Assembly (NCBI RefSeq): GCF_004348545.1
Contig: NZ_SMKL01000068.1
Location: forward strand, 1-34,080
DNA from: Jiangella ureilytica
Lineage (GTDB): Bacteria > Actinomycetota > Actinomycetes > Jiangellales > Jiangellaceae
Reading direction: 5' to 3'
DNA length: 34,080 nt
Both the position numbers and the translations under genes were made by a program. The notes beneath the pieces were generated by a model, which searched no databases, was not told the DNA's origin, and saw nothing but the letters and a program-made list of their open reading frames with translations. Below, piece after piece: positions 1 through 15,018 of this stretch (the first letter of the stretch is position 1; each line of letters opens with the position of its first letter).

Positions 1-15
1 GGTCAAGGGCGGGCA

Positions 16-165
16 GGCCCAGGCCGAGGCGAGTGGATCGGGAATCGGGCGGCCCAGGCCGAGGCGAATGGATCGGGACCCGGGCGGCCGAGGCCGAGGC
101 GAGTGGAATCGGGCGGTCCAGGCCGAGGCGGATCGGGCCGAATCCGGGCGGCCGAGGCCGATCGG
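16..165. repeat. Degenerate tandem repeat, ~35-bp unit, about 4.5 copies
   Basis: Four consecutive units start with GGCCCAGGCCGAGGCGA or a close variant and end in CGGGC: 16-50 (35 bp), 51-85 (35 bp), 86-114 (29 bp, six bases shorter) and 115-149 (35 bp). A partial fifth unit lies at 150-165. Units 1 and 2 differ at only three positions and later units are more diverged. A ten-base element, ATCGGTGACA, then occurs twice (161-170 and 184-193). No convincing gene lies on either strand. The array may extend to the left of the window. Its function is unknown; a minisatellite-like intergenic repeat is the simplest reading. Confidence 0.8.
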
Positions 166-588
166 TGACACCCGGCCGCGGGAATCGGTGACATCGTGCC
201 GAGAACCGTGATCATGGGCGGGTTCGTGCCGCTCCGGCGACGACGATGCCGTCATGATCATGGTCCTCGCCGTCCGTGCGGCCGTCCGGAAGGTGGGAAC
301 GGGCGGGCATTCGTTCGCCCCCAGCGAACGCGGGCCGGCTCCAGCCGCCCGCCGTCCGCCCGCCCGAGGTCCCTGCGCCGGCCGTCCGGACCACCCGTCG
401 CACTACTGGATCGTACGTTCGGATGAGTTGTCGATCAGCCTCTGAGCACCGCGAATGCGGCAAAACAGGGGAGACTCCCGGGATTTCGGGAGCGTCGGTG
501 CTTGACGTGGGCGACCTCGTGACGAGATGCTGATCTGGCAGCGGGGTGGGGGATGCGAGACAGAAGGAAGCGCGGAGTGGCTGACCAC
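166..588. other. Non-coding region upstream of rpoB
   Basis: No reading frame here combines a ribosome binding site with a recognisable product; the frames present are short and Arg/Pro-rich, as expected by chance in GC-rich DNA. rplL, which often precedes rpoB in bacteria, is not present within the 700 bp available. Two palindromic TGATCATG words occur (around 208-215 and 254-261). A hairpin lies at 475-492, and a TTGACG hexamer at 502-507 could be a -35 element, but it has no good -10 partner. Confidence 0.6.
475..492 (+). terminator. Small hairpin upstream of the rpoB promoter
   Basis: CTCCCG (475-480) pairs with CGGGAG (487-492) around a six-base loop. There is no T-tract. It could end a transcript arriving from upstream of the window, or be a chance GC-rich stem. 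Confidence 0.3.
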
Positions 589-618
589 TCGACAGCAGTG
601 TGCCCTTTGGGTTAGACT
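589..618 (+). promoter_or_regulatory. Probable rpoBC promoter
   Basis: TCGACA (589-594) and TAGACT (613-618) are separated by 18 bp, a good match to the vegetative sigma-A/HrdB pattern, and lie about 90 bp before the proposed rpoB start. A small hairpin follows immediately: GCAGC at 619-623 pairs with GCTGC at 629-633. The expected transcription start (about 625) falls inside it, so the symmetry may act at the DNA level or be incidental. Assignment rests on hexamer match and position only. Confidence 0.5.
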
Positions 619-707
619 GCAGCTTTGCGCTGCCCTTCGCCGATGCTGCCCGCTTGGGTTGAGGACTGCGCGTGCATTCCGACCGTGTGCCCTCGGAAGG
701 ACCCCTG

Positions 708-4175
<3,468 letters not shown>

Positions 4176-4181
4176 CGGTGG

Positions 4182-4213
4182 TGGGAGACCGGGCTTTCTG
4201 ACCCGGTCTCCCA
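4182..4213 (+). terminator. Strong intercistronic hairpin between rpoB and rpoC
   Basis: A perfect 12-bp stem (4182-4193 with 4202-4213) encloses an eight-base loop and is followed by only TTT (4214-4216). It sits 7 bases after the rpoB stop and 51 bases before the rpoC start. Since rpoC must be expressed with rpoB, it is more likely a partial attenuator, RNase processing site or 3'-end stabiliser than a full terminator. Confidence 0.65.
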
Positions 4214-4264
4214 TTTCCGCCGGCCACCACAGACCTGCATCATCTGAGCGAGAGAAGGACACAC

Positions 4265-8176
<3,912 letters not shown>

Positions 8177-8198
8177 CGAGTCCGGCGTCACTGATCGG

Positions 8199-8231
8199 CG
8201 GCGCCGTCACCCCTCGCGGGTGGCGGCGCCG
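8199..8231. terminator. Bidirectional terminator between rpoC and the convergent acidic small gene
   Basis: The arms 8199-8212 and 8218-8231 form a 14-bp GC-rich stem with one G-T wobble and a five-base loop. It begins 22 bases after the rpoC stop and overlaps the stop codon of the convergent minus-strand gene (8207-8209). It can therefore serve both transcripts. There is no T-tract, as is common for actinobacterial terminators. Confidence 0.7.
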
Positions 8232-8404
8232 TCGTCATTCCCGGGGTCGTCGACGACCTCGAAGCCCTCGTGGCTGTCGCCCTTCTCGGGCGCGATCTCG
8301 CCCGTCGGCGGGTCGACGTCCTGCTGGGCGTCGCGGACCGCCTGCAGGTAGAGGTCCTTCTCCTCGTCGCTCAGCGCGTCGTAGGTGGCGCGGTCGAAGC
8401 GCAT
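8207..8404 (-). CDS. Small acidic protein encoded downstream of, and overlapping, the ADP-ribosyltransferase gene
   Basis: This 65-residue protein is not recognised. Its ATG (8404-8402) follows a near-perfect ribosome site, AGGAGGTGA, with four bases between, so it is very probably translated. It overlaps the last 34 bases of the upstream ADP-ribosyltransferase-like gene in another frame, which implies translational coupling. The N-terminal half contains a likely helix (YDALSDEEKDLYLQAVRDAQ). The C-terminal half is rich in Asp, Glu, Gly and Pro and looks disordered. The net charge is strongly negative and there is no signal peptide or membrane segment. A role as immunity or antitoxin partner of the neighbouring gene is an inference from position, size and charge only. 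Confidence 0.7.
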   Translation of the reverse strand: MRFDRATYDALSDEEKDLYLQAVRDAQQDVDPPTGEIAPEKGDSHEGFEVVDDPGNDDGAATREG

Positions 8405-9309
8405 CCCGTCACCTCCTCGATCTGGAAGCTCCAGCACTCGCGCCGATGGTCCCACGAGCGCCCGATCACGCGGAACCGCGTGCCGGGGGCGAACAGCACC
8501 TCGGCCTCGTGCGCGAAGAACGAGAGCGACCGGATGTCGGCGCCCGTGCGGCCGGCGATGGTGATGAACGCGTTGCCGCCGCGCCGGAACGCCTCGGCCA
8601 CCGGCGCGCTGGCCGACGAGCTGGCGAACCCGCGGTCGGCGACGACGGCGCCCGGCCGCCAGCGGGGGAGATCGGCCGCCGGCAGCGTGGTGCCGCGGTA
8701 GGAGACGCCGTCGAAGCGCGGCAGCGCCGCCAGCCCGGCGACGGCGTCGTCGACCAGCCGCTGCAGGTCGTCGCGCCGCTCCGCGGGGGTGTCTCGCGGC
8801 CGCCGCAGGTGCCGATTGATCTCCTCGACGCCCTCGACCGTGGTGTAGAAGTGCAGGGCTCGGAGCTGCGCCGGGGTGAGGTGCGCGGCGCCGTGGGCGT
8901 GGAGCCGGGGGTGCGGGGAGGCCGTTCCCGCTCGCTCCGGCTCGTCCCTCACCTCCGATGCCCGGCCGAACCCTGGCCGGACTCCCCGCGCCCCCGGCCC
9001 CGGCCGGGTGCCGCGGCTGCTGTGCTGCGCGGGGCCGAGCAGCTCTTCCAGAGCGTCGGTGGTGGCGTCGAGGGTCAGGGTCACCTGCTCGGCGGCGGTG
9101 GTGACGGTCTGCGCCATGGCGGCGGCGGCCGCGCGCAGGACGTGGTGCTGGGACGGAGACAGCGCCGGACCGGCCACGCGGCCGACGAGCTGGGCGCGGG
9201 ACAGCACCGCCGCGGCGAGCGCGCCGGCGCCGTCGTGAACCACATCGGACAGCTCCGCCAGCCCGCGGGCGGCGGACCGTACCGGTCGCGCGGAGGACGA
9301 GAGGACCAC
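8371..9309 (-). CDS. ADP-ribosyltransferase exoenzyme-like protein (R-S-E class) with helical N terminus
   Basis: This probably transfers ADP-ribose from NAD+ to a protein target. The C-terminal half (about residues 145-303 of 312) carries the R-S-E signature of arginine-type ADP-ribosyltransferases: Arg205 in SYRGTTL, a serine stretch at 230-232 in GFASSSASAP (the STS-like strand), and the ExE pair Glu268 and Glu270 in HEAEVLFAPGTRFRV. The segment FYTTVEGVEEINRHLR before it is also typical. Residues 12-92 are Ala-rich and helical. They are joined by a Pro/Gly/Arg-rich linker (about 93-140), an effector-like layout without an evident Sec signal or transmembrane helix. The start is uncertain: GTG at 9309 follows AGGAGG too closely, and GTG at 9243 (290 residues) has GGAG nine bases upstream. 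It is divergent from the HExxH gene. Confidence 0.72.
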   Translation of the reverse strand: MVLSSSARPVRSAARGLAELSDVVHDGAGALAAAVLSRAQLVGRVAGPALSPSQHHVLRAAAAAMAQTVTTAAEQVTLTLDATTDALEELLGPAQHSSRGTRPGPGARGVRPGFGRASEVRDEPERAGTASPHPRLHAHGAAHLTPAQLRALHFYTTVEGVEEINRHLRRPRDTPAERRDDLQRLVDDAVAGLAALPRFDGVSYRGTTLPAADLPRWRPGAVVADRGFASSSASAPVAEAFRRGGNAFITIAGRTGADIRSLSFFAHEAEVLFAPGTRFRVIGRSWDHRRECWSFQIEEVTGCASTAPPTTR

Positions 9310-9387
9310 ACCTCCTATGGGTGGTTCCCGCGGCCCGAATGTGACACCGCCCAGTAGGATTTGGCGCCGCCACGCCGAGGAGGACCG

Positions 9388-10146
9388 ATGACCGAGCCGA
9401 CCGTCGCGCTGCTGCGCGACGCCGGCCTGCTGAGCGGCGAGCCCGGCGCGCTCTACCGCGAGTGGATCCGGTGGACGCTGGCGTCGGGGCTCACCCCGGA
9501 GCAGGTGCCCGGCCGGGCCCGCGACGAGGGCGTCACCGCGGGCACGTTCGAGCCGCTCGCCGCGCGGACGGTCTGGCGGGGTCCCGATGGCCGGCCGTAC
9601 GTGCGCGTCGACGACGCCCGCCGGGCCCGCGAGCTGGCCCGGCTGGCCGAGCTGCTCAACGGCGGCCGACCGAGTCTCAGCGACCCGCGCCGCGACCGCA
9701 ACACCTGGTCGTACACCGGGCTGTTCGGCCTCAACGCCGGCGACGCCGGGACGGCGGTCAGGCGCGGTGCCCTGGTGGCCACGCCCGAGGGGACGATGAT
9801 GGCGGCGGCCGGCCGGCGGGCGCTGCGGGCCGTGCCCAACCCCGTCGACTGGTTCGCGGCCCGCGGCGGCACCACCTGGGGCGAGATCTACCTGGTGAAC
9901 GGCTCGCACGACGACCCCGCCGAGGTGCTGCGCACGACGGTGGAGTCCGGCGGCCGCCCGCCGGGGTCCGGTGCGCCGAGTCTGGCCCGGCTGCTGCGCC
10001 ACGAGCGGATCCACTCCGAGCAGTGGGCCCGCTACGGCTACGTCCGGTTCATCTGGGAGTATGTCATCCGGCACGATCCCCGGAAGCCGTGCGAGCACCC
10101 GCTGGAACGCGAGGCCGGCCTGGCCGACGGCGGCTACCGCTGCTGA
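9388..10146 (+). CDS. HExxH metallopeptidase-like protein of unknown function
   Basis: This is a 252-residue protein with a candidate zinc site. HERIH at residues 205-209, followed by SEQWARYGYVRFIWEYV, matches the general form HExxHxxQ-x-G. A downstream PLEREA (Glu240, Glu242) offers a glutamate third ligand, the pattern of small gluzincin-like families. The ATG follows GAGGAGGA (9377-9384). There is no signal peptide or membrane span. Residues 1-95 are helical and charged; residues 105-175 contain an aromatic- and Gly-rich segment (NTWSYTGLFGLNAGDAG, then NPVDWFAARGGTTWGEIYLVNGS). The family is not identified. The divergent position next to an ADP-ribosyltransferase-like gene suggests a second enzymatic effector or processing protease, but this is inference. 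TAGGAT at 9355-9360 may be its -10 element. Confidence 0.75.
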   Translation: MTEPTVALLRDAGLLSGEPGALYREWIRWTLASGLTPEQVPGRARDEGVTAGTFEPLAARTVWRGPDGRPYVRVDDARRARELARLAELLNGGRPSLSDPRRDRNTWSYTGLFGLNAGDAGTAVRRGALVATPEGTMMAAAGRRALRAVPNPVDWFAARGGTTWGEIYLVNGSHDDPAEVLRTTVESGGRPPGSGAPSLARLLRHERIHSEQWARYGYVRFIWEYVIRHDPRKPCEHPLEREAGLADGGYRC

Positions 10147-10251
10147 CGGCGGCGGGCGGTTCGTGCGGGCGGCGCGGCGTGGAGGCGTGACGTCGACGAA
10201 ACCGGTGCGTTATGGTCGCCTGACCTCTTCCGTTGAGCAGCGGCATCCACT

Positions 10252-10281
10252 TTGACCTGGGTACCCTCGACCGGGTAACCT
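10252..10281 (+). promoter_or_regulatory. Probable str operon (rpsL) promoter
   Basis: TTGACC (10252-10257) and TAACCT (10276-10281) are separated by 18 bp, a strong match for a housekeeping sigma promoter. Transcription from about 10288 would give a leader of roughly 245 nt before rpsL. The rest of the 388-bp gap between the HExxH gene and rpsL holds no gene. It carries a 24-nt motif shared with the rpsJ leader and is otherwise GC-rich sequence with several weak stems. Confidence 0.65.
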
Positions 10282-10403
10282 CAATCTCCGTGCCTGGACT
10301 GCTCCGGGCAATCCGGCGCGCCCGGCGATTGAAGCCGGCGCATACCGGACGGATCTACCGACCACACCGATCGGGAGCCTGATCGTGCGGCGTGGGGCCG
10401 GGC

Positions 10404-10427
10404 CGACACGCCCGACCGCGGGGGTCG
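10404..10427 (+). promoter_or_regulatory. Conserved leader motif, copy 1 (rpsL leader)
   Basis: The 24 bases starting CGACACGCCCGACCGCG and ending GGGGGTCG are identical to 15227-15250 in front of rpsJ. Within it CGACC (10413-10417) can pair with GGTCG (10423-10427) around GCGGG. It ends 107 bases before the rpsL start. A second short word, TGCGGCGTG, precedes both copies (10386-10394 here). Exact duplication in the leaders of two ribosomal protein operons suggests a shared RNA or protein binding site. Confidence 0.65.
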
Positions 10428-10534
10428 CCGTAAGGCACCTCCCACCTGCGCAGACGCCAGGCAAGCGGGCGGTGTGATCCCCGGAAACCAGACCAGTCGA
10501 GGCAGTTCGACGAAGCAGAGGACACGGAGACGTA

Positions 10535-10909
10535 GTGCCTACGATCCAGCAGTTGGTCCGCAAGGGCCGCCAGGACAAGGTCGCCAAGAACAAGACCCCG
10601 GCGCTCAAGGGCAGCCCGCAGCGTCGCGGCGTGTGCACGCGTGTGTACACCACGACGCCGAAGAAGCCGAACTCGGCTCTTCGCAAGGTCGCCCGTGTCA
10701 AGCTGACCAGCCAGATCGAGGTCACCGCATACATCCCCGGCGTCGGCCACAACCTGCAGGAGCACTCCATGGTGCTCGTGCGCGGCGGCCGTGTGAAGGA
10801 CCTCCCGGGCGTCCGGTACAAGATCATCCGCGGTTCGCTCGACACCCAGGGCGTCAAGAACCGCAAGCAGGCGCGCAGCCGCTACGGTGCGAAGAAGGAG
10901 AAGAGCTGA
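10535..10909 (+). CDS. rpsL: 30S ribosomal protein S12
   Basis: S12 sits at the decoding centre and helps control tRNA selection fidelity. It has 124 residues and starts at GTG after GGAGA (10526-10530). Lys43 in [11 protein letters not shown] and the lysine in GRVKDLPG are the residues usually altered in streptomycin resistance, and both are present, so the gene looks streptomycin-sensitive. It is the first gene of the str operon. Its stop shares one base with the ATG of rpsG (TGATG at 10907-10911), so the two are translationally coupled. Confidence 0.98.
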   Translation: MPTIQQLVRKGRQDKVAKNKTPALKGSPQRRGVCTRVYTTTPKKPNSALRKVARVKLTSQIEVTAYIPGVGHNLQEHSMVLVRGGRVKDLPGVRYKIIRGSLDTQGVKNRKQARSRYGAKKEKS

Positions 10910-11379
10910 TGCCGCGTAAGGGTCCCGCTCCCAAGCGGCCGGTCGTCGTCGACCCCGTCTACGGGTCGCCGCTGGTCACGCAGCTGGTCAACAAGGTGCT
11001 CGAGGACGGCAAGAAGTCCATCGCCGAGGGCATCGTCCATGGCGCCCTCGAGGGCTGCCGTGAGAAGACCGGCACCGACCCCGTCGTCACGCTCAAGCGC
11101 GCGCTCGACAACGTCAAGCCGACCCTCGAGGTCCGCAGCCGCCGCGTCGGTGGCGCGACCTACCAGGTGCCCATCGAGGTGCGCGCCGGCCGCAGCACCA
11201 CACTGGCCCTGCGCTGGCTGGTCAGCTACTCCCGCGCCCGTCGTGAGAAGACCATGACGGAGCGGCTGATGAACGAGATCCTCGACGCCTCCAACGGCCT
11301 GGGTGCCAGCGTGAAGCGTCGCGAGGACACCCACAAGATGGCCGAGTCGAACAAGGCGTTCGCGCACTACCGCTGGTAG
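10909..11379 (+). CDS. rpsG: 30S ribosomal protein S7
   Basis: S7 is a primary 16S rRNA binding protein that nucleates assembly of the 30S head and lines the E site. It has 156 residues, the normal length, beginning [20 protein letters not shown] and ending HYRW. The characteristic [14 protein letters not shown] and [15 protein letters not shown] segments are present. It overlaps the rpsL stop by one base, with AAGGAGAAG just upstream inside rpsL. fusA follows after 51 bases. Confidence 0.98.
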   Translation: MPRKGPAPKRPVVVDPVYGSPLVTQLVNKVLEDGKKSIAEGIVHGALEGCREKTGTDPVVTLKRALDNVKPTLEVRSRRVGGATYQVPIEVRAGRSTTLALRWLVSYSRARREKTMTERLMNEILDASNGLGASVKRREDTHKMAESNKAFAHYRW

Positions 11380-11430
11380 TCGCGGCAGCCGAGTCGACGA
11401 GACCGCATATAAGGAAGCGAACGCACGCAC

Positions 11431-13536
11431 ATGGCGACCGACCTCCGCAAGCTCGATCTGGCCAAGGTCCGCAACATCGGCATCATGGCCCACATCGACG
11501 CCGGCAAGACCACCACCACCGAGCGGATCCTCTACTACACCGGTATCAATTACAAGATCGGTGAGGTCCACGATGGCGCAGCCACCATGGACTGGATGGA
11601 GCAGGAGCAGGAACGCGGCATCACCATCACGTCGGCCGCGACCACCTGCGAGTGGGACGGCCACACCATCAACATCATCGACACGCCCGGCCACGTCGAC
11701 TTCACGGTCGAGGTCGAGCGGTCGCTGCGCGTCCTCGACGGCGCGGTCGCCGTATTCGACGGCGTCGCCGGCGTCGAGCCGCAGTCCGAGACCGTCTGGC
11801 ACCAGGCCAACAAGTACGGCGTCCCGCGCATCTGCTTCGTCAACAAGCTCGACCGCACGGGTGCCGAGTTCCACCGCTGCGTCGACATGATCGTGTCGCG
11901 GCTCAAGGCCACCCCGCTGGTGCTGCAGCTGCCGATCGGCGCCGAGGCGGACTTCCGCGGCCTCGTCGACCTCGTCGACATGAAGGCTCTGGTCTGGTCG
12001 GCCGAGACGCCGCTGGGCGAGATGTACGACACCGTCGACATCCCGGACACGCACACCGAGGCCGCCCAGGAGTGGCGCGACCGCCTGCTCGAGACCATCG
12101 CCGAGAACGACGAGGCGATGATGGAGCTGTACCTCGAGGGCAAGGAGCCCGATCGCGACGAGCTCATCGCCGCGATCCGCCGCGCCACCATCGCCGGCAA
12201 CCTCACCCCGGTGCTCACCGGTTCGGCGTTCAAGAACAAGGGCGTGCAGCCCATGCTCGACGCCGTCGTGCGCTACCTGCCGTCGCCGGTCGACGTCGGC
12301 TCGGTCGAGGGCCACGCCATGGGCGACGAGGAAGCGATCGTCGTCCGCGAGCCCGAGGAAGACGCTCCGCTGTCGTCGCTGGCGTTCAAGATCATGGCCG
12401 ACCCGCACCTCGGCAAGCTCACGTTCGTCCGGGTCTACTCGGGCACGCTGACCACCGGGACCATGGTGCTGAACAGCACCAAGGGCAACAGGGAGCGCAT
12501 CGGCAAGATCTACCGGATGCACGCGAACAAGCGCGAGGAGATCGAGAAGGCCAGCGCCGGCCAGATCGTCGCCGTCATGGGGCTGAAGAACACCACCACC
12601 GGCGACACGCTGTCCGACTCCGCCCAGCCGGTCATCCTCGAGTCGATGAAGTTCCCGGCGCCCGTCATCTCGGTGGCCATCGAGCCGAAGACGAAGAGCG
12701 ACCAGGAGAAGCTGGGCACCGCGATCCAGCGCCTCGCCGACGAGGACCCGACCTTCCAGGTCCGCACCGACGATGACACCGGCCAGACCATCATCTCGGG
12801 CATGGGCGAGCTCCACCTCGAGATCCTGGTCGACCGCATGAAGCGCGAGTTCAAGGTCGAGGCCAACGTCGGCAAGCCTCAGGTGGCGTACCGCGAGACC
12901 ATCCGCCGCAAGGTCGAGAAGGTCGAGTACACCCACAAGAAGCAGACCGGTGGATCCGGCCAGTTCGCGCGCGTCATCATCGACATCGAGCCCACGGGCG
13001 GCGAGGGCGACGGCGGCTACGAGTTCGTGAACGCGGTCACCGGTGGCCGCGTCCCGCGCGAGTACATCCCGTCGGTCGACGCGGGTGCGCAGGAGGCGAT
13101 GGAGTTCGGTGTCGTCGCCGGCTACCCGCTGGTCGACGTCAAGGTGACGCTGCGCGACGGTGCGTACCACGAGGTCGACTCTTCGGAGCTGGCCTTCAAG
13201 ATCGCCGGTTCCATGGCGTTCAAGGAAGCTGCTCGGCGCGCCGACCCGGTGCTGCTCGAGCCGATGTTCGAGGTCGAGGTGTCGACGCCCGAGGACTACA
13301 TGGGCGAAGTCATCGGCGACCTCAACTCCCGCCGTGGCCAGATCCAGGCCATGGAGGAGCGTGCCGGCCAGCGCATCGTCAAGGCGCTGGTCCCGCTGTC
13401 GGAGATGTTCGGCTACGTCGGTGACCTCCGCAGCAAGACCCAGGGCCGGGCGAGCTACTCGATGCAGTTCGACTCCTACGCCGAGGTTCCTCGGAACGTG
13501 GCGGAAGAGATCATCAAGAAGGTCCGGGGAGAGTAA
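11431..13536 (+). CDS. fusA: Elongation factor G
   Basis: EF-G is the GTPase that drives ribosomal translocation and, with RRF, recycling. It has 701 residues, the full family length. Residues 20-27 form the P-loop (AHIDAGKT), followed by DTPGHVDF (G3) and NKLD (G4). The C-terminal domains include the conserved [10 protein letters not shown] segment and GRAS..YSMQF near the end. ATG start, with AAGGAAG (11411-11417) rather far upstream (13 bases). It is third in the str operon. The stop codon lies inside a potential hairpin (13524-13545), described separately. Confidence 0.98.
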   Translation: MATDLRKLDLAKVRNIGIMAHIDAGKTTTTERILYYTGINYKIGEVHDGAATMDWMEQEQERGITITSAATTCEWDGHTINIIDTPGHVDFTVEVERSLRVLDGAVAVFDGVAGVEPQSETVWHQANKYGVPRICFVNKLDRTGAEFHRCVDMIVSRLKATPLVLQLPIGAEADFRGLVDLVDMKALVWSAETPLGEMYDTVDIPDTHTEAAQEWRDRLLETIAENDEAMMELYLEGKEPDRDELIAAIRRATIAGNLTPVLTGSAFKNKGVQPMLDAVVRYLPSPVDVGSVEGHAMGDEEAIVVREPEEDAPLSSLAFKIMADPHLGKLTFVRVYSGTLTTGTMVLNSTKGNRERIGKIYRMHANKREEIEKASAGQIVAVMGLKNTTTGDTLSDSAQPVILESMKFPAPVISVAIEPKTKSDQEKLGTAIQRLADEDPTFQVRTDDDTGQTIISGMGELHLEILVDRMKREFKVEANVGKPQVAYRETIRRKVEKVEYTHKKQTGGSGQFARVIIDIEPTGGEGDGGYEFVNAVTGGRVPREYIPSVDAGAQEAMEFGVVAGYPLVDVKVTLRDGAYHEVDSSELAFKIAGSMAFKEAARRADPVLLEPMFEVEVSTPEDYMGEVIGDLNSRRGQIQAMEERAGQRIVKALVPLSEMFGYVGDLRSKTQGRASYSMQFDSYAEVPRNVAEEIIKKVRGE

Positions 13537-13557
13537 TCTCTCCGGGTCTTCACCCGG
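13524..13557 (+). promoter_or_regulatory. Two mutually exclusive hairpins at the fusA-tuf junction
   Basis: Hairpin A pairs 13524-13532 with 13537-13545 (nine pairs, one G-U) around GTAA, covering the fusA stop. Hairpin B pairs CCGGGT (13542-13547) with ACCCGG (13552-13557) around CTTC. They share 13542-13545, so only one can form at a time. Translation through the fusA stop would melt A and favour B. This could couple fusA translation to tuf readthrough or mark a processing site. The function is inferred. Confidence 0.45.
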
Positions 13558-13652
13558 CCCGGCACCAAGAGCAATCCCGACCAGAACAGCTAGCCGAACA
13601 CACCGCACCAGCGGGAATCGGCAACGTACGACGTCCACAGGAGGACCCCACA

Positions 13653-14849
13653 GTGGCTAAGGCGAAGTTCGAGCGGACCAAGCCGCACGTCAACATCGGC
13701 ACCATCGGTCACGTCGACCACGGCAAGACCACGCTCACGGCTGCCATCACCAAGGTGCTGCACGAGAAGTACCCGGACCTGAACGAGGCCACTCCGTTCG
13801 ACGACATCGACAAGGCGCCGGAGGAGAAGCAGCGCGGTATCACGATCAACATCGCGCACGTCGAGTACCAGACCGACAAGCGCCACTACGCGCACGTCGA
13901 CGCGCCGGGTCACGCCGACTACATCAAGAACATGATCACCGGTGCGGCGCAGATGGACGGCGCCATCCTGGTGGTCGCGGCCACCGACGGCCCGATGCCG
14001 CAGACCAAGGAGCACGTGCTGCTGGCCCGCCAGGTCGGCGTGCCGTACATCCTGGTCGCGCTGAACAAGGCCGACATGGTCGACGACGAGGAGATCCTCG
14101 AGCTCGTCGAGCTCGAGGTGCGCGAGCTGCTCTCCGAGTACGAGTTCCCGGGCGACGACGTCCCCGTGGTCAAGGTCTCGGCGCTGAAGGCGCTCGAGGG
14201 CGACGCCGAGTGGGTCAAGACGGTCGAGGACCTCATGGAGGCCGTCGACGAGAACGTGCCGGACCCGGTGCGCGACATCGAGAAGCCCTTCCTCATGCCG
14301 ATCGAGGACGTCTTCACCATCACCGGTCGTGGCACGGTCGTCACCGGCCGCGTCGAGCGCGGCGTGCTGAAGGCCAACGAGGAGGTCGAGCTCGTCGGCA
14401 TCCGTCCCGGCCCGGCCCAGAAGACCACCGTCACCGCCGTCGAGATGTTCCGCAAGACCCTCGACGAGGCGCGCGCCGGTGAGAACGTCGGCCTGCTGCT
14501 CCGCGGTACCAAGCGCGAGGACGTCGAGCGCGGCATGGTGGCCGTGAAGCCCGGCAGCAACACGCCGCACACCGACTTCGAGGCGCAGGTCTACATCCTG
14601 TCCAAGGACGAGGGTGGCCGGCACACGCCGTTCTTCAACAACTACCGTCCGCAGTTCTACTTCCGGACCACGGACGTCACCGGCGTCGTCACGCTGCCCG
14701 AGGGCACCGAGATGGTCATGCCGGGCGACAACACCAGCATGACCGTCGCGCTGATCCAGCCGGTGGCCATGGAAGAGGGTCTGAAGTTCGCCATCCGCGA
14801 GGGTGGCCGGACCGTTGGCGCCGGCAACGTCGTCAAGATCCTCAAGTAG
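13653..14849 (+). CDS. tuf: Elongation factor Tu
   Basis: EF-Tu delivers aminoacyl-tRNA to the ribosomal A site as a GTP complex. It has 398 residues and starts at GTG after AGGAGGA (13639-13645). The P-loop GHVDHGKT is at residues 19-26, followed by DAPGHADY and NKAD motifs for switch II and guanine recognition. Domains II and III are intact, including [13 protein letters not shown] and the C-terminal [10 protein letters not shown]. It is last in the str operon, separated from fusA by 116 bases that could also hold its own promoter, though none is clear. It is followed at once by a strong terminator stem. Confidence 0.98.
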   Translation: MAKAKFERTKPHVNIGTIGHVDHGKTTLTAAITKVLHEKYPDLNEATPFDDIDKAPEEKQRGITINIAHVEYQTDKRHYAHVDAPGHADYIKNMITGAAQMDGAILVVAATDGPMPQTKEHVLLARQVGVPYILVALNKADMVDDEEILELVELEVRELLSEYEFPGDDVPVVKVSALKALEGDAEWVKTVEDLMEAVDENVPDPVRDIEKPFLMPIEDVFTITGRGTVVTGRVERGVLKANEEVELVGIRPGPAQKTTVTAVEMFRKTLDEARAGENVGLLLRGTKREDVERGMVAVKPGSNTPHTDFEAQVYILSKDEGGRHTPFFNNYRPQFYFRTTDVTGVVTLPEGTEMVMPGDNTSMTVALIQPVAMEEGLKFAIREGGRTVGAGNVVKILK

Positions 14850-14857
14850 TTCGACAT

Positions 14858-14890
14858 TGCGAGGGGCGGCCGTCTCGGCCGCCCCTCGCA
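14858..14890 (+). terminator. str operon terminator after tuf
   Basis: A perfect 15-bp inverted repeat (14858-14872 and 14876-14890) encloses a three-base loop, beginning nine bases after the tuf stop. No T-tract follows, the usual form of actinobacterial intrinsic-type terminators. It ends the str operon before the S10 promoter region. Confidence 0.85.
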
Positions 14891-14908
14891 CCTCGACATG
14901 CAGAAGTC

Positions 14909-15011
14909 GGATCATGCAAGGGTCACGAACGTTCTCCGGACGACATCGGGCCCGGACCGAGGGCTCGTGGGGACTCCGGCCCCCATTCGCCCGTCGGTAC
15001 TTGCATGATCC
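14909..15011. repeat. Perfect 12-bp inverted repeat spanning 103 bp in the tuf-rpsJ gap
   Basis: GGATCATGCAAG (14909-14920) is exactly complementary to CTTGCATGATCC (15000-15011). The 79 bases between carry no gene. The unit lies just upstream of the rpsJ promoter. It might be a small non-autonomous repeat element or a paired regulator site; nothing in the sequence decides between these. Confidence 0.6.
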
Positions 15012-15018
15012 TCCAGGA

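Noticed and set aside
9310..10098. N-terminal extension of the ADP-ribosyltransferase frame to 575 codons
   Set aside because: The extension runs antisense to the HExxH gene, which has a strong ribosome site and a coherent motif. The true start is probably 9309 or 9243.
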